This document shows, one piece after another, positions 25,287 through 35,156 of a DNA stretch of 64,000 nt. Position 1 is the stretch's first letter. The number at the start of each line of letters is the position of its first letter. Both the position numbers and the translations under genes were made by a program. This stretch comes from Marivivens sp. (GTDB lineage: Bacteria; Pseudomonadota; Alphaproteobacteria; Rhodobacterales; Rhodobacteraceae), in assembly GCA_024642115.1 (NCBI GenBank), contig JAHEBU010000002.1:460815-524814 (forward strand), in the 5' to 3' direction. The notes beneath the pieces are model-generated. The model was given only the letters and a program-made list of their open reading frames with translations, made no database searches and was not told where the DNA came from.

Positions 25287-28200
25287 GTGGCAACAGTAAC
25301 GGGGACGTCGGGCAACAACAGCCTGACAGGGACGACCAATGACGATCTGATTTCGGGGCTGGCGGGAAACGACACGCTGTATGGCGGGGCGGGCAACGAC
25401 ACGCTGTTCGGGGGCGACGGCAACGACACCCTGTTCGGTGGCGCAGGCGCGGACATACTGGACGGCGGTGCGGGCAACGACATTGCCAGTTATTCCAATT
25501 CGACCGCCGGTGTGTCGGTCAACCTGGCCACCGGTACCGGCAGCGGCGGTGAGGCCGAAGGCGACATCCTTGTCAGTATCGAAACGGTCATTGGATCGGC
25601 CTATGACGACACCCTGACCGGGGACAGCAACGTCAACACCCTATTCGGCGGGGCGGGCAACGACATCCTGATCGACGGCGGCGGCGCAGACAGCCTGAAC
25701 GGCGGCTCGGGCATCGATACTGCGGATTATTCGGCCTCGGCTGCGGCAATCAGCGTCAGTTTGCTGTCGGGAACCGGTACGGGGGGCGACGCCCAGGGCG
25801 ATACGCTGACCGGCATCGAAAATCTGGTCGGGTCGGCCTTTGACGATACCCTGACTGGCGACAACGGAACGAACGTGCTGTTCGGCGGGATCGGAAACGA
25901 CACCCTGTTCGGCGGGGGCGGGGCCGACACGCTGTATGGCGGCGTTGGCGACGACACCCTCAACGGCGGCGCAGGCAGCGACGTTCTGGACGGCGGAACC
26001 GGAAACGACACGGCCGACTACAGCACCTCGTCCGGGGCGGTCAACGCCAACCTTCTGACTGGAACCGGTTCAGGATCCGACGCCGCCGGTGACACCTATA
26101 TCAGCATCGAAAACCTGGTCGGATCGAACTATAACGATACGCTCACCGGCAACGGTGGCAACAACTACCTCTTTGGCGGGAGCGGCAATGACAGCCTTTA
26201 TGGCGGAGGCGGCAACGACGTTCTGTTTGGCGGCACCGGCAACGACAGCCTTTATGGCGGCGATGGCGACGATACGCTCGTCGGCGGGGCTGGCAGCGAT
26301 GTCCTCAACGGCGGGGCCGGGATCGACACTGCCGATTACAGCAGCGCCACTGGGGCGATCAACGTCAACCTGGAAACCAATTCGGGCAGCGGGTCCGATG
26401 CTGCGGGCGACACGTTCAACAGCATTGAAAACCTGATCGGCACTGCCTTTAACGACTCGCTGACCGGGGATAGCGGCGTCAACTGGATCTACGGCGGGGC
26501 GGGCAACGACACGATCTTTGGCGGGGCAGGCAACGACGTCCTGTTTGGGGGAGCCGGGAACGACAGCCTGTATGGAGGGGCGGGTGACGATACGCTGGCC
26601 GGGGGGCCTGGAGCTGACTACCTCAACGGCGGCGAGGGGATGGACTACGTCGACTACAGCGCCTCTAACGCTGCGGTCACGATCAACCTGGGCAACTGGA
26701 CAACCAGCGGCGGCGACGCCCAGGGTGACACCTTGGCCGGGGTGGATGGCATCATCGGATCGGCCTTCGATGATATCCTGATCGGTTTTGACCAGCAGGG
26801 CTTTGTCGGCGACGTCTATACCAACATCTTTTACGGTGGGGCCGGCAACGATTACCTGGACGGCGCCGGGGGTGGAGACATCCTGTATGGCGGCGCAGAT
26901 AATGATACAATTTATGGCGGCGCCGGGGACGACGAGCTGTTTGGGGGAACCGGCAACGACACCCTGTTCGGCGGTACGGGCGATGACACTCTGGCCGGGG
27001 ACGACGGCAACGACACCCTGTTCGGTGACGATGGCAACGACAGTCTGGACGGGGGCAGCGGAAGCGACACCCTGTGGGGCGGCGCTGGCAACGACACCAT
27101 GTCGGGCGGGGCAGACACCGACCTATTATATGGCGGGCTGGGCAACGACACGCTGTTCGGTGGTGCGGGCAACGACCTGCTGGACGGTGGCGACGGGAAC
27201 GACAGTCTGGACGGCGGCACGGGTGTTGACACGCTCTATGGCGGGGCGGGCGACGACACCCTGTCAGGCGGGGACGACGCCGATCTGCTGTATGGCGGAG
27301 CGGGCAACGACACCCTGTTCGGTGGCGCCGGAAATGATCTTTTGGACGGGGGCGACGGGAACGACCGGCTCGATGGCGGAGACGGCAATGACACACTGAT
27401 CGGCGGGCTGGGCAACGACACGCTGTTCGGTGGCTCGGGCGATGATGTGCTGGACGGGGGCGAGGGTAACGACCAGCTGGATGGGGGCAGCGGGGCGGAC
27501 GCGCTGTTTGGTGGTGCGGGCAACGACATCCTGACCGGGGGCGACGGGGCGGACACCCTGTTTGGCGGGGATGGGGCCGACACCCTGTACGGCGGGACTG
27601 GCAACGACGCGCTTTACGGCGGTGCTGGCGCCGACTACCTGGAAGGAGGCCAAGGGTCCGACACGTTCTATGCGGGCATCGGCGACACCATCATCGGTGG
27701 CGAAGATCCCGGGAACACGGATGTCGACGTTCTGGACCTGACTGGAACCGGACCGAAAAAGATCGTCTATGACCCGCTTAACCATGAAAACGGAGTTGTC
27801 AATTTTCTGGATGGGACAGGGGCGGTTATCGGCACCCTGTCATTCAGCAACATCGAAACGGTCATCCCCTGTTTCACTCCCGGCACCCTGATCCAGACGG
27901 TCGATCAGGCTGTTCCCGTTGAACGGCTGCGGCCCGGTGACATGGTCCTGACGCGGGATCATCGCCCCCAGGCCATCCGCTGGGTCGGTTGCAAAAGGCT
28001 GAATGCGGAGCAGTTGAGCAAAGATCCAAGCCTCCAACCGATCTTGATCCGTGCGGGGTCCCTGGGGCGGAATTGCCCTGACCGCGATATGATGGTGTCC
28101 CGCCAACACCGGATGCTGGTGACCGGCCATCGAGCCGCCCTGTGTTTTGGCGAGGACGAGGTGCTGGTGCGCGCCTGCCACCTGACATTTCTTCCGGGGA

Positions 28201-28454
28201 TCGAAGCCATCGCCGTCAACGCGGTCACTTATGTGCATCTGCTGTTGGACCGGCACGAAGTCGTGCTGTCAGACGGAAGCTGGAGCGAGAGCTTCCAGCC
28301 GGGCGACCGTACGCTGGGCGGGCTGGACGAGGACCAGCGCGCCGAAATTCACGCAATATTCCCCGAACTGGCCCAGCAAAGCCAAAAATCCGTGTTCTCT
28401 TCGGCCCGCATGACGCTCAAATCGCGTGAAGCCAAGGTGCTGTTCGCAGTCTAG
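25287..28454 (+). CDS. RTX calcium-binding repeat protein with C-terminal Hint_2 domain
   Basis: This is a probable type I-secreted surface or extracellular protein of 1055 residues. From about residue 20 to 840 it is almost entirely nine-residue GGxGxDxLx repeats that form calcium beta-rolls. The first half is interrupted by five similar spacer modules (DYS...GD...[16 protein letters not shown] type). From Cys862 ([10 protein letters not shown]) to about 1005 there is a Hint_2 domain of the hedgehog/intein fold, common in Rhodobacteraceae RTX proteins. There is no N-terminal signal peptide. I chose GTG at 25287 because AGGCAGGA precedes it; TTG at 25218 is weaker. No HlyB/HlyD/TolC genes are in the window. 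The 240 bases upstream hold no other gene I can see. Confidence 0.92.
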   Translation: MATVTGTSGNNSLTGTTNDDLISGLAGNDTLYGGAGNDTLFGGDGNDTLFGGAGADILDGGAGNDIASYSNSTAGVSVNLATGTGSGGEAEGDILVSIETVIGSAYDDTLTGDSNVNTLFGGAGNDILIDGGGADSLNGGSGIDTADYSASAAAISVSLLSGTGTGGDAQGDTLTGIENLVGSAFDDTLTGDNGTNVLFGGIGNDTLFGGGGADTLYGGVGDDTLNGGAGSDVLDGGTGNDTADYSTSSGAVNANLLTGTGSGSDAAGDTYISIENLVGSNYNDTLTGNGGNNYLFGGSGNDSLYGGGGNDVLFGGTGNDSLYGGDGDDTLVGGAGSDVLNGGAGIDTADYSSATGAINVNLETNSGSGSDAAGDTFNSIENLIGTAFNDSLTGDSGVNWIYGGAGNDTIFGGAGNDVLFGGAGNDSLYGGAGDDTLAGGPGADYLNGGEGMDYVDYSASNAAVTINLGNWTTSGGDAQGDTLAGVDGIIGSAFDDILIGFDQQGFVGDVYTNIFYGGAGNDYLDGAGGGDILYGGADNDTIYGGAGDDELFGGTGNDTLFGGTGDDTLAGDDGNDTLFGDDGNDSLDGGSGSDTLWGGAGNDTMSGGADTDLLYGGLGNDTLFGGAGNDLLDGGDGNDSLDGGTGVDTLYGGAGDDTLSGGDDADLLYGGAGNDTLFGGAGNDLLDGGDGNDRLDGGDGNDTLIGGLGNDTLFGGSGDDVLDGGEGNDQLDGGSGADALFGGAGNDILTGGDGADTLFGGDGADTLYGGTGNDALYGGAGADYLEGGQGSDTFYAGIGDTIIGGEDPGNTDVDVLDLTGTGPKKIVYDPLNHENGVVNFLDGTGAVIGTLSFSNIETVIPCFTPGTLIQTVDQAVPVERLRPGDMVLTRDHRPQAIRWVGCKRLNAEQLSKDPSLQPILIRAGSLGRNCPDRDMMVSRQHRMLVTGHRAALCFGEDEVLVRACHLTFLPGIEAIAVNAVTYVHLLLDRHEVVLSDGSWSESFQPGDRTLGGLDEDQRAEIHAIFPELAQQSQKSVFSSARMTLKSREAKVLFAV

Positions 28455-28535
28455 GTCAGGTGACGTCGACAGCTCGGCGCCGATGCCCCGATGGGTCACG
28501 GGCCGACCAATTGAACGGGTGTCCTGCCCTGACCC

Positions 28536-29264
28536 TCAGGCTCCCTTGGTTTGCAACCAGTCCGAGATGATCTGCCGGTGCCGCGCTCGGTCATAGCTGG
28601 GAAAATGCCCGCCGTGGACAATCCGCACCGGCAGGTCATAAAGCCGGACCATGGACCGTAAATAATCTGCTGGATCGGCATGATAGGTGTCCTCGATCAG
28701 AGGGCCGTCATAGACAATGTCGCCTGAAAACAGGATGCCGGTCGCAGCCTCCCACAGGGCGATGCCGCCCGGGGAATGGCCGGGCGTGTGAATCACCTCA
28801 AAGTGCCGGTCGCCCAGGTCGATGACATCCCCATCGACAAGTGTCCGGGTCGCGGGGGCGGGTGTCACGCCGTAAGTCGCCGATTGATAGGGTACGGGCG
28901 GAAGTGTGGTAAAGATTTCATCGGTCACATAGGGATCGGCCAAGACCCCCGCCCGTGTCGGGTTGGCCAGGAAATGCGCCTCGGCTTCATGACACAGGCG
29001 ACAGGGGAATTCGTGATGCGCGCCGATATGGTCGAAATGGGTGTGGCTGGCCACCGCATCCAGCGCCCGTTCCGTCACCAGCGGCACCCAGTCGCGCAGG
29101 CCCACCACCCCCATGCCACTATCGACAAGCATGTCCCGATCCCGTCCGCGAACATGCCAGATGTTGCAGCGATAGAATTCAAGGATATGCGGCTCGTCGA
29201 TCCAGGTGACCCCGTCAGACAGGGGCCGGATGCGATACCAGTCTTGTGGGCGGGCCCTCATCAT
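28536..29264 (-). CDS. MBL-fold metallo-hydrolase
   Basis: This is a cytoplasmic metallo-beta-lactamase-fold hydrolase of 242 residues. The metal motif HTHFDH is followed by the further ligands in HTPGHSPGG, SGDIVYD and VHGGHFPS, the complete binuclear set. The ATG at 29264 overlaps the stop of the transporter ATPase in ATGA, so it belongs to the amine-transport operon as its last gene; a longer start would run inside that ATPase. Sequence does not reveal the substrate. Thioesterase, lactonase or glyoxalase II-like activity are all possible. Confidence 0.85.
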   Translation of the reverse strand: MMRARPQDWYRIRPLSDGVTWIDEPHILEFYRCNIWHVRGRDRDMLVDSGMGVVGLRDWVPLVTERALDAVASHTHFDHIGAHHEFPCRLCHEAEAHFLANPTRAGVLADPYVTDEIFTTLPPVPYQSATYGVTPAPATRTLVDGDVIDLGDRHFEVIHTPGHSPGGIALWEAATGILFSGDIVYDGPLIEDTYHADPADYLRSMVRLYDLPVRIVHGGHFPSYDRARHRQIISDWLQTKGA

Positions 29265-30298
29265 GCCCCTGCCCCCTTGGATAAAAGCACCGGGTTTGTG
29301 GCATAAAGGGTGTGCAGACTGCCAACCTGCGGCGACGCCGCCTGTGGCAAATGGACGACCAACGACAGGTCTGGCGCGGCGCTGGGGCTGAAATGGCAGC
29401 GGTGATGGGTGCCAAAGAAGGCCGCATCGGTCAACCGCGCCTCGCCCAACGGAACCTCGCCCGACAACCCCAGGTTCTCGGGGCGAATGCACAGCATCTG
29501 CGGGCCGGTTGCGGTAGATCGAATATCAAGCCTACCCAGAGGCGTTTCCAGCCCTGAGGCAGTGGGCTGCGCCGATATCATGTTGATTTCCCCCATGAAA
29601 TTTGCCGAAAACAGGCTCGACGGGCGCAGGTAGACGGATCGCGGCGGCCCCAGATCTTCGATCCGGCCCTGATTCATGACGACAATGCGATCAGCCACCG
29701 CCATCGCCTCTTCCTGATCGTGGGTGACGTGGACAAAGGTGGTGCCGATCCGACGCTGGATCGCCTTGAGTTCATCCTGCATCTGACGCCGCAGTTTGAG
29801 GTCAAGTGCGCCAAGCGGTTCGTCCAGCAGCAGCACTTCGGGGTCAACGGCCAGCGCGCGGGCCAAAGCCACTCTCTGCCGCTGACCGCCAGAAAGTTCG
29901 TGCGGGCGCGCGTCTGCATTGGCCCCCAGCCCGACCATATCCAGCATCTCTTGCGCCCGGGCGTTGCGTTTGGTCCTGCTCTGCCCCCGCATCCTGAGCC
30001 CGAAGCCCACGTTGTCGCGCAAGGACATGTGGGGGAACAGGGCATAATCCTGAAACATCGTGGTCGTTGGCCGATCCTTGGGGGGCACATGGGTCATGTC
30101 CCGGTCGCCCAGCAGCACCCGCCCTTCGGTCGGGGTCAGGAACCCGCCGAGGATCGACAAAAGCGTGGTCTTGCCACAGCCCGACGGTCCAAGAAGAACG
30201 ATGAATTCACCGGCTGCGATGTCCAGATCAATCCGCTCCAACGCGGTAAATGTCCCGAACCGGTGGCGTAACCCCTGCACGGAAATGGCGGCAGTCAT
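29261..30298 (-). CDS. potA: Polyamine-type ABC transporter ATPase (PotA-like)
   Basis: This is the ATPase of a PotABCD-class importer, 345 residues. Walker A is GPSGCGKTT (37-45), the signature LSGGQRQ starts near 135, Walker B is VLLLDEP and the switch is HVTHDQEEAM. A TOBE domain covers the C-terminal about 110 residues. It overlaps potC upstream and the MBL gene downstream by four bases each. The family also includes iron and thiamine importers, but the adjacent decarboxylase and ureohydrolase favour a polyamine, guanidino or related amine substrate. Confidence 0.9.
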   Translation of the reverse strand: MTAAISVQGLRHRFGTFTALERIDLDIAAGEFIVLLGPSGCGKTTLLSILGGFLTPTEGRVLLGDRDMTHVPPKDRPTTTMFQDYALFPHMSLRDNVGFGLRMRGQSRTKRNARAQEMLDMVGLGANADARPHELSGGQRQRVALARALAVDPEVLLLDEPLGALDLKLRRQMQDELKAIQRRIGTTFVHVTHDQEEAMAVADRIVVMNQGRIEDLGPPRSVYLRPSSLFSANFMGEINMISAQPTASGLETPLGRLDIRSTATGPQMLCIRPENLGLSGEVPLGEARLTDAAFFGTHHRCHFSPSAAPDLSLVVHLPQAASPQVGSLHTLYATNPVLLSKGAGA

Positions 30299-31068
30299 CG
30301 GCGGGCCTTTCTGAAAATGGCAAGTTCCAGAACGATCAGAAGACTGACCGACACCAGAAACACAAGCGAGCCGATGGCATTGGTTTTGGGCGACAAACCA
30401 GAGCGCAACATCGACCAGATTTCGACAGGCAGCGTGACGTCAAAGCGGGTGAGAAGGAACGCTATGATGAATTCGTCCCAACTGAAGGTCACCGACAGAA
30501 AGAAGGCCGCCAGCATAGGCGCCATCAACATCGGGGCTGATACCAGCCACAGGATGCGGAGTTCCGATGCACCCAGATCGCGGGCCGCCCGTTCGGCGTT
30601 CTTTTGCTGGTCGCCCATCGCGGCGTACAGGATCGCAAAGCACAGTGGCAGGTTGATGACCACATGCCCGATCCCCGTCGCCAGCAGCGACGGACGGATA
30701 CCGATCTGGTTGAAGACCGTCAGCAGCCCCAGCGCGATGATCAGGTAGGACACCGTCATCGGTGCGATCAGCAAACCCCGCATCAGCACTGATCCGGGCA
30801 GCCTGTACCGCGCAAGCGCATGGGCCGCCAAAAACCCCAACACCAGCGCCACCGCGGAAGACAGCAGCGCCACGATGAACGAATTTCCCAGCGCCGCCAT
30901 CAGGTCGCGATCCCCCAGCACCTGAGCGTACCATTTGAAAGACGGTCCGTTGAAGGGCGGCACCGGCAGACGCCCTTCTTGGAAGGAATACAGGACCAGC
31001 ACGCCGACGGGCAAGAAAATGAACCCGTAGAGGACAGCCATGTAAATCCATCCCAGGACGCGCCCCAT
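30295..31068 (-). CDS. potC: Polyamine-type ABC transporter permease (PotC-like)
   Basis: This is an inner-membrane permease of 257 residues with about six helices. The ATPase-docking loop reads AERAARDLGASELRILW, the PotC version of the EAA motif. The ATG at 31068 is only two bases after the potB stop, which fixes it over longer in-frame starts inside potB. The C-terminal FSWDEFIIAFLLT is characteristic of this permease family. Confidence 0.9.
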   Translation of the reverse strand: MGRVLGWIYMAVLYGFIFLPVGVLVLYSFQEGRLPVPPFNGPSFKWYAQVLGDRDLMAALGNSFIVALLSSAVALVLGFLAAHALARYRLPGSVLMRGLLIAPMTVSYLIIALGLLTVFNQIGIRPSLLATGIGHVVINLPLCFAILYAAMGDQQKNAERAARDLGASELRILWLVSAPMLMAPMLAAFFLSVTFSWDEFIIAFLLTRFDVTLPVEIWSMLRSGLSPKTNAIGSLVFLVSVSLLIVLELAIFRKARR

Positions 31069-31070
31069 CG

Positions 31071-31928
31071 CTACACCCGGTCCAGTTTGAGCCAGCGCGC
31101 ACAGCCCAGGTACGCCAGCGTGACCACCCCCATCAGGATGATCGACATGGCCGAGGCCATCGGAAAATCCCCCCGCCGTCCCAGTTGCAGCATGATCAGT
31201 TGCGGGAGGGTCAGTTCGCTGTTGCCCCCCAGAATCTGCGGCGTGATGTAATCGCCGATGCACAGTACGAATGTCAGAAAGGCCCCGGTCACCACACCCG
31301 GCAGGGTCAGGGGCAGGATGACATGCCGGAACGTGGCAAAGGCCCCTGCCCCCAGATCGGCTGCCGCACGGGCATAGTTGGGCGACAGTTGGATCAGGTT
31401 CGAATAGATCGTCAGCGTCAGCAGCATGACAAAGAAATGGACAAAGCCGATCACGGTGGCCGTGCGGGTCGAGGCGATAGCCAGCGGCTCGGCGATCACC
31501 CCCATTCCCAACAGTGCCTTGTTGACGACCCCGTTCTGCCCCAGCACCAAAAGCCACGCATAGGACCGCACGACATAGGACGTCCAGAACGGCAGGACTG
31601 CCAGCATCAAAGCCAATCGCTGCAAGTGAGAGGGCACCCGCATGGCGATGATCCACGCCAGCGGATAGGCCAGAAGGACGGAAATCACCGTCACGACGAC
31701 GGTGATTTCAAGCGAATTGGTCAGCCCCTTGAACAGGGACGGGTCACTAAAGAACCGGACATAGTTATCGGCAAACAGGCCGTTGACCACGGTCCGGCCT
31801 TCCAGTCGGGCCAGGCTCATCGCAATCATCACCGTAAAGGGGACGACGAAAAAGGCCAGCACCCACAGCAGGGCCGGGGCGACAAAGCCCGCGGCCCTGT
31901 TGCGTTCGGACTGTTCGATGCTGGCCAC
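31071..31928 (-). CDS. potB: Polyamine-type ABC transporter permease (PotB-like)
   Basis: This is the first permease, 285 residues with about six helices. The docking loop is YARAAADLGAGAFATF, and the FWTSYVVRSYAWL segment is highly typical of PotB. The start appears to be GTG, 19 bases after the binding-protein stop. Unlike the other three importers in the window, no hairpin separates it from the binding-protein gene. Confidence 0.9.
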   Translation of the reverse strand: MASIEQSERNRAAGFVAPALLWVLAFFVVPFTVMIAMSLARLEGRTVVNGLFADNYVRFFSDPSLFKGLTNSLEITVVVTVISVLLAYPLAWIIAMRVPSHLQRLALMLAVLPFWTSYVVRSYAWLLVLGQNGVVNKALLGMGVIAEPLAIASTRTATVIGFVHFFVMLLTLTIYSNLIQLSPNYARAAADLGAGAFATFRHVILPLTLPGVVTGAFLTFVLCIGDYITPQILGGNSELTLPQLIMLQLGRRGDFPMASAMSIILMGVVTLAYLGCARWLKLDRV

Positions 31929-31947
31929 GGGCCGTTATTCTTTCAGA

Positions 31948-33003
31948 TCAGTTTTGCAGCATTTCGGTCCACAGATCCTGCATCTGCTGATCCAGTGCCG
32001 CGTCGGGAACCGGATACAACTGGCTTGCCGCCAGATAGGCCGGTTGCTGATCCCACCGCAAAACGGCCTTTTGATCGTCGGTCAGCACATCGCCCGCCTT
32101 GGCATTGGCAGGCATCCCCCAATAGCACGACGAGGTCGCCAGCCGGGCCTGTCCTTCGGGACTGGTGATATAGTCGATGAACTGAAGCGCTGCATCCTGT
32201 TTGGTGCTGTCGGCCAGCACGGCCAGCGACTGCGCCCAGCGCACAGCGCCCTGTTTGGGGATCGTCCAGTCCAGATCGGGATTTTCGGCGTGCAGAACGG
32301 CTGTCAGCCATTCACCGCCACCGATCAGGATATCAACCTCGCCCGTGGCCAGCGCGGTCTGCGACGACACCACATCGCCCACCGATTTCGACGCGGCACG
32401 CAGGGCCATCAGGGGATCCTTGAGCGCCGCGACGGACTCGGGTGTCATGTCTGCGGTGGCCACGCCATTGGCCATCGAAAGCTCGCCCAGAACCGGAAGG
32501 TAATAGTCATATATGGCAATCCGGCCATCGTATTTGCCCGACGTCAGGGTCGCCATATCCTCCATATAGGCGGGGTCCACGTTGGCCTTGTTGTAGGCGA
32601 TGGTGTTGTAGCCGAATTTTTCGGTGACGGCATAGGTCTTGCCATCGCGGGTGTTGTTGTCGGCCATGACCATTTCGGGAAAGAAATCGGCGTTGCGCAG
32701 TTTGTCTGCGGGCAGTTCGGCCAGAAGGCCCAGATCGACCGCACGGCCCACATCCACCGCGTCGATCACCAGAACGTCCCAGTCGCCCGGCTGGGATTGA
32801 TCGAGGATGGCAAGACCAGCCGCCGTCCCTTCATATTCCTTGAGGTTGACCTTGATCCCGGTCGCATCCTCGAACGGCTGGATCAGGGCGGGATCGCTGT
32901 GGTCGCACCAGACCAGCGCGTTGATCTCTTGGGCGTGCACCGCCTGCATCATCCCAAAGCTTGCCGCAAGCGATACAAGGGCTGTTGTCGTCAGTCTGTT
33001 CAT
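31948..33003 (-). CDS. potD: Polyamine-type ABC transporter substrate-binding protein (PotD-like)
   Basis: This is a periplasmic binding protein of 351 residues with a signal peptide cleaved after VHA near residue 24. The mature part has the PotD/PotF-type fold (INALVWCDHSDPALIQPFE and EKFGYNTIAYN segments). The N-terminal region carries WCDHSD where many PotD proteins have a W-x-x-Y motif, so ligand choice may differ from putrescine or spermidine. It lies 43 bases after the ureohydrolase gene and heads the importer block. Confidence 0.88.
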   Translation of the reverse strand: MNRLTTTALVSLAASFGMMQAVHAQEINALVWCDHSDPALIQPFEDATGIKVNLKEYEGTAAGLAILDQSQPGDWDVLVIDAVDVGRAVDLGLLAELPADKLRNADFFPEMVMADNNTRDGKTYAVTEKFGYNTIAYNKANVDPAYMEDMATLTSGKYDGRIAIYDYYLPVLGELSMANGVATADMTPESVAALKDPLMALRAASKSVGDVVSSQTALATGEVDILIGGGEWLTAVLHAENPDLDWTIPKQGAVRWAQSLAVLADSTKQDAALQFIDYITSPEGQARLATSSCYWGMPANAKAGDVLTDDQKAVLRWDQQPAYLAASQLYPVPDAALDQQMQDLWTEMLQN

Positions 33004-33046
33004 TGTCCGTCTCCTTGTTGGTTTTTGGTTTTTTCAGCCATCTAGG

Positions 33047-34018
33047 TCAGTCCTTTGTTCGGGCCAGCCGGAACGCTTCGGATTTCGGCAGGACGCACAG
33101 CATTTCGTACAGCAGGTTGGCCGCGACCAGTGCGGTCGTCCCGGCCATGTCATAGGGCGGCGACACCTCGACCAGATCGCAGCCCACCAGATTGAGGCCC
33201 GCACATCCGCGGATGATTTCCAGGGCCTGCCAGATGGTCAGGCCGCCGATTTCCTGGGTCCCGGTGCCGGGGGCAAAGGCCGGGTCCAGACTGTCGATGT
33301 CATAGCTGAGGTAGACCGGCGCATCGCCGATCCGCTCGCGCACTTGCGCCATCAGTGGTGCAAGAGATTTGTGCCAGCACTCCTCGGCCTGAACAACGGT
33401 GAACCCCTGATCCCGGGACCAGTTGAAATCTTCGGGTGAATAGCCAGTACCGCGCAGACCGATCTGAAAGACGCGGTCGCATTGCAACAGACCGTCCTCG
33501 ACCGCGCGGCGAAACGGGGTTCCGTGGGCAATCTTTTCACCGAACATGTCGTCATTGATGTCGGCGTGGGCATCGATATGGATCAAGGCCACAGGGCCAT
33601 GCCGTTCAGCCACTGCCCGCAGGACCGGATAGGTCAGCGTATGATCCCCGCCCAGCGTCAGGGGGATGCAACCGGTCGCCAAAACAGTGTGGTAGTGCGC
33701 CGTGATGATATCGACCGACTTTTTCAGATCGAACGTATTGATCGGGACATCGCCGATATCGGCGACCTGCATACATTCAAACGGTGCTGCACCCGTGGCC
33801 ATGTTGTAGGGGCGCAGCATGACGCTTTCTGCCCGTATCTGGCGCGGGCCATGGCGGGTGCCTGCCCTGTTTGACGCCCCGATATCCATCGGCACACCGA
33901 TGAAACAGGCATCCAGACCTTCTGCCGTGGGTTGGTCAGGTAGCCGCATCATCGTCGTCGGGCCACCAAAGCGGGGCATCTGGTTGCCGCCAAGGGGTTG
34001 ATTATATCGCGGGTTCAA
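33047..34018 (-). CDS. speB: Agmatinase/guanidinobutyrase-type ureohydrolase
   Basis: This is a binuclear manganese enzyme of the arginase/agmatinase family, about 323 residues. The metal motifs GGDHTLTYP, HIDAHADI and SYDIDSLDPAFAPGTGT are all intact. It would hydrolyse a guanidino compound to urea plus an amine. The N-terminal NPRYNQPLGGNQMPRFGG and the central MFGEKIAHGTPFRRA resemble 4-guanidinobutyrase (GbuA) and guanidinopropionase as much as agmatinase, so the substrate is open. I prefer TTG at 34018, which has GGAG five bases before it; GTG at 34033 is the alternative. About 155 bases separate it from the C45 gene, enough for an internal promoter. Confidence 0.88.
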   Translation of the reverse strand: MNPRYNQPLGGNQMPRFGGPTTMMRLPDQPTAEGLDACFIGVPMDIGASNRAGTRHGPRQIRAESVMLRPYNMATGAAPFECMQVADIGDVPINTFDLKKSVDIITAHYHTVLATGCIPLTLGGDHTLTYPVLRAVAERHGPVALIHIDAHADINDDMFGEKIAHGTPFRRAVEDGLLQCDRVFQIGLRGTGYSPEDFNWSRDQGFTVVQAEECWHKSLAPLMAQVRERIGDAPVYLSYDIDSLDPAFAPGTGTQEIGGLTIWQALEIIRGCAGLNLVGCDLVEVSPPYDMAGTTALVAANLLYEMLCVLPKSEAFRLARTKD

Positions 34019-34175
34019 AGCGTCTCCAGTCACCGGTTTGCGGGTCTTGTTGCCTATGACTATGAAGGCTGAATCGGAGGGATGAAATGCTAAAACCAGA
34101 GGTCATCGACTGACCCACGGATTCATTCTCGATTTGAGTGTCGCCCTATCCAAGGCGCCCACCGCCACCTGCCTG

Positions 34176-35147
34176 TCAGGCCGCCCCCGGGATCTGGACG
34201 TGCCGACCGCTGTCGAAAAAATCATCCATCGACAGGGCCCAGACGGTACCCGGCCATCTGATCTCCATCTCTTGCAACCGGGGGCGGTAAACTGCGGTGT
34301 AGAGGGTTCCAAAGCCTGACTCGAACGCTGTGGAATAGAGCGGCGGGCGCAGAAACGCACCGATGAACTTCTCTTCGGGGTCTTTGTGCAAGGTCAGGCG
34401 GTGCAACAGGAAACGTTCGCGTTCGACGGTCGAGGTAAACCGGGCATGGCTGACCCATTCGACGTGATCTTGATGATTGGTCGCCACGGCGGCATGGGTC
34501 AGAACAGCGGGTCTATCGGGGGCCAGCATCGCCGTGAGGTAGTTGCGCTGTGCATCAAGAACGGTAACGTTATAGCTCATATGGGACGGGACCCGGGCAA
34601 GAACCGCCCCCGCCTGTTCGGTCGTCGTGCATGTTTGCAGGACATAACGCAGGATTAGCGGCACGCCGAACCCCGTGCCGACCTCGCGACGTCCCCCAAA
34701 CGTCAAAGATATCGCAAGGCCCGCGTCGTTCATGCCATCGACCAACCCCCACAGACCGTCAGACGTGCCCATGACCCGGCGACCCTGCCAATTTGTCTTG
34801 AAGATCAGGCAATCAAAGGCCTTTGGGTCGTAGTCGTAGTTGCGCACCAGAACTGGCTCCTGTCCCGTCCAGATCGCCTGCGAACATCCCGCCAGATAAG
34901 GCGGCGGGCAATAAAAGCTCAGAAACCGGGCCGCCAGATCGCCGCCCCCGGCAAGCTGGCACAACGCCTCGTATTGCGGCACAAGTTCCGGCATGTGCAG
35001 GGCAAGGGCGCTGGAACATTGGCGATAGGTCGGACGAGCCGACTCCCCTTCCTTGAGCCACCAGCGTTTGTAAGCGGGCCAATACTCGGCGAACAGCCCG
35101 GCCCATTTGGGTCCGGGCTGGTCTTCGGTAAGGGCACGCCACAGCAT
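34176..35147 (-). CDS. C45-family Ntn-hydrolase / acyltransferase
   Basis: This is a 323-residue protein of the peptidase C45 family (acyl-CoA:6-aminopenicillanic acid acyltransferase fold). In this family autocleavage before an internal cysteine makes the catalytic N-terminal nucleophile; here the site is Gly87-Cys88 in YLAGCSQ. Further family features are LVRNYDYDP, GLVDGMNDAGLAISLTFGG and ATNHQ. Relatives transfer or remove acyl groups on amines, for example carcinine hydrolase (Tan) and isopenicillin N acyltransferase. It lies nine bases after the ATP-grasp gene, so a role in cleaving or transferring an amide made by that enzyme is a reasonable guess. No signal peptide is present. Confidence 0.82.
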   Translation of the reverse strand: MLWRALTEDQPGPKWAGLFAEYWPAYKRWWLKEGESARPTYRQCSSALALHMPELVPQYEALCQLAGGGDLAARFLSFYCPPPYLAGCSQAIWTGQEPVLVRNYDYDPKAFDCLIFKTNWQGRRVMGTSDGLWGLVDGMNDAGLAISLTFGGRREVGTGFGVPLILRYVLQTCTTTEQAGAVLARVPSHMSYNVTVLDAQRNYLTAMLAPDRPAVLTHAAVATNHQDHVEWVSHARFTSTVERERFLLHRLTLHKDPEEKFIGAFLRPPLYSTAFESGFGTLYTAVYRPRLQEMEIRWPGTVWALSMDDFFDSGRHVQIPGAA

Positions 35148-35156
35148 CGGACGGTC

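Noticed and set aside
26752..27396. Minus-strand arginine/proline-rich open frame in the RTX gene
   Set aside because: It is purely the complement of the repeated GGC/GAC/AAC codons of the RTX gene.
25300..27700. Dense short-period repeats that could be mistaken for a CRISPR array or satellite
   Set aside because: The period is 27 bases (nine codons), and the open frame encodes GGxGxDxLx calcium repeats. There are no unique spacers of constant length.
28536..29492. Longer start for the MBL-fold gene (318 residues)
   Set aside because: The extra N-terminus lies wholly inside the ABC ATPase gene in another frame. The ATG at 29264 with a four-base overlap fits the operon and the family length.
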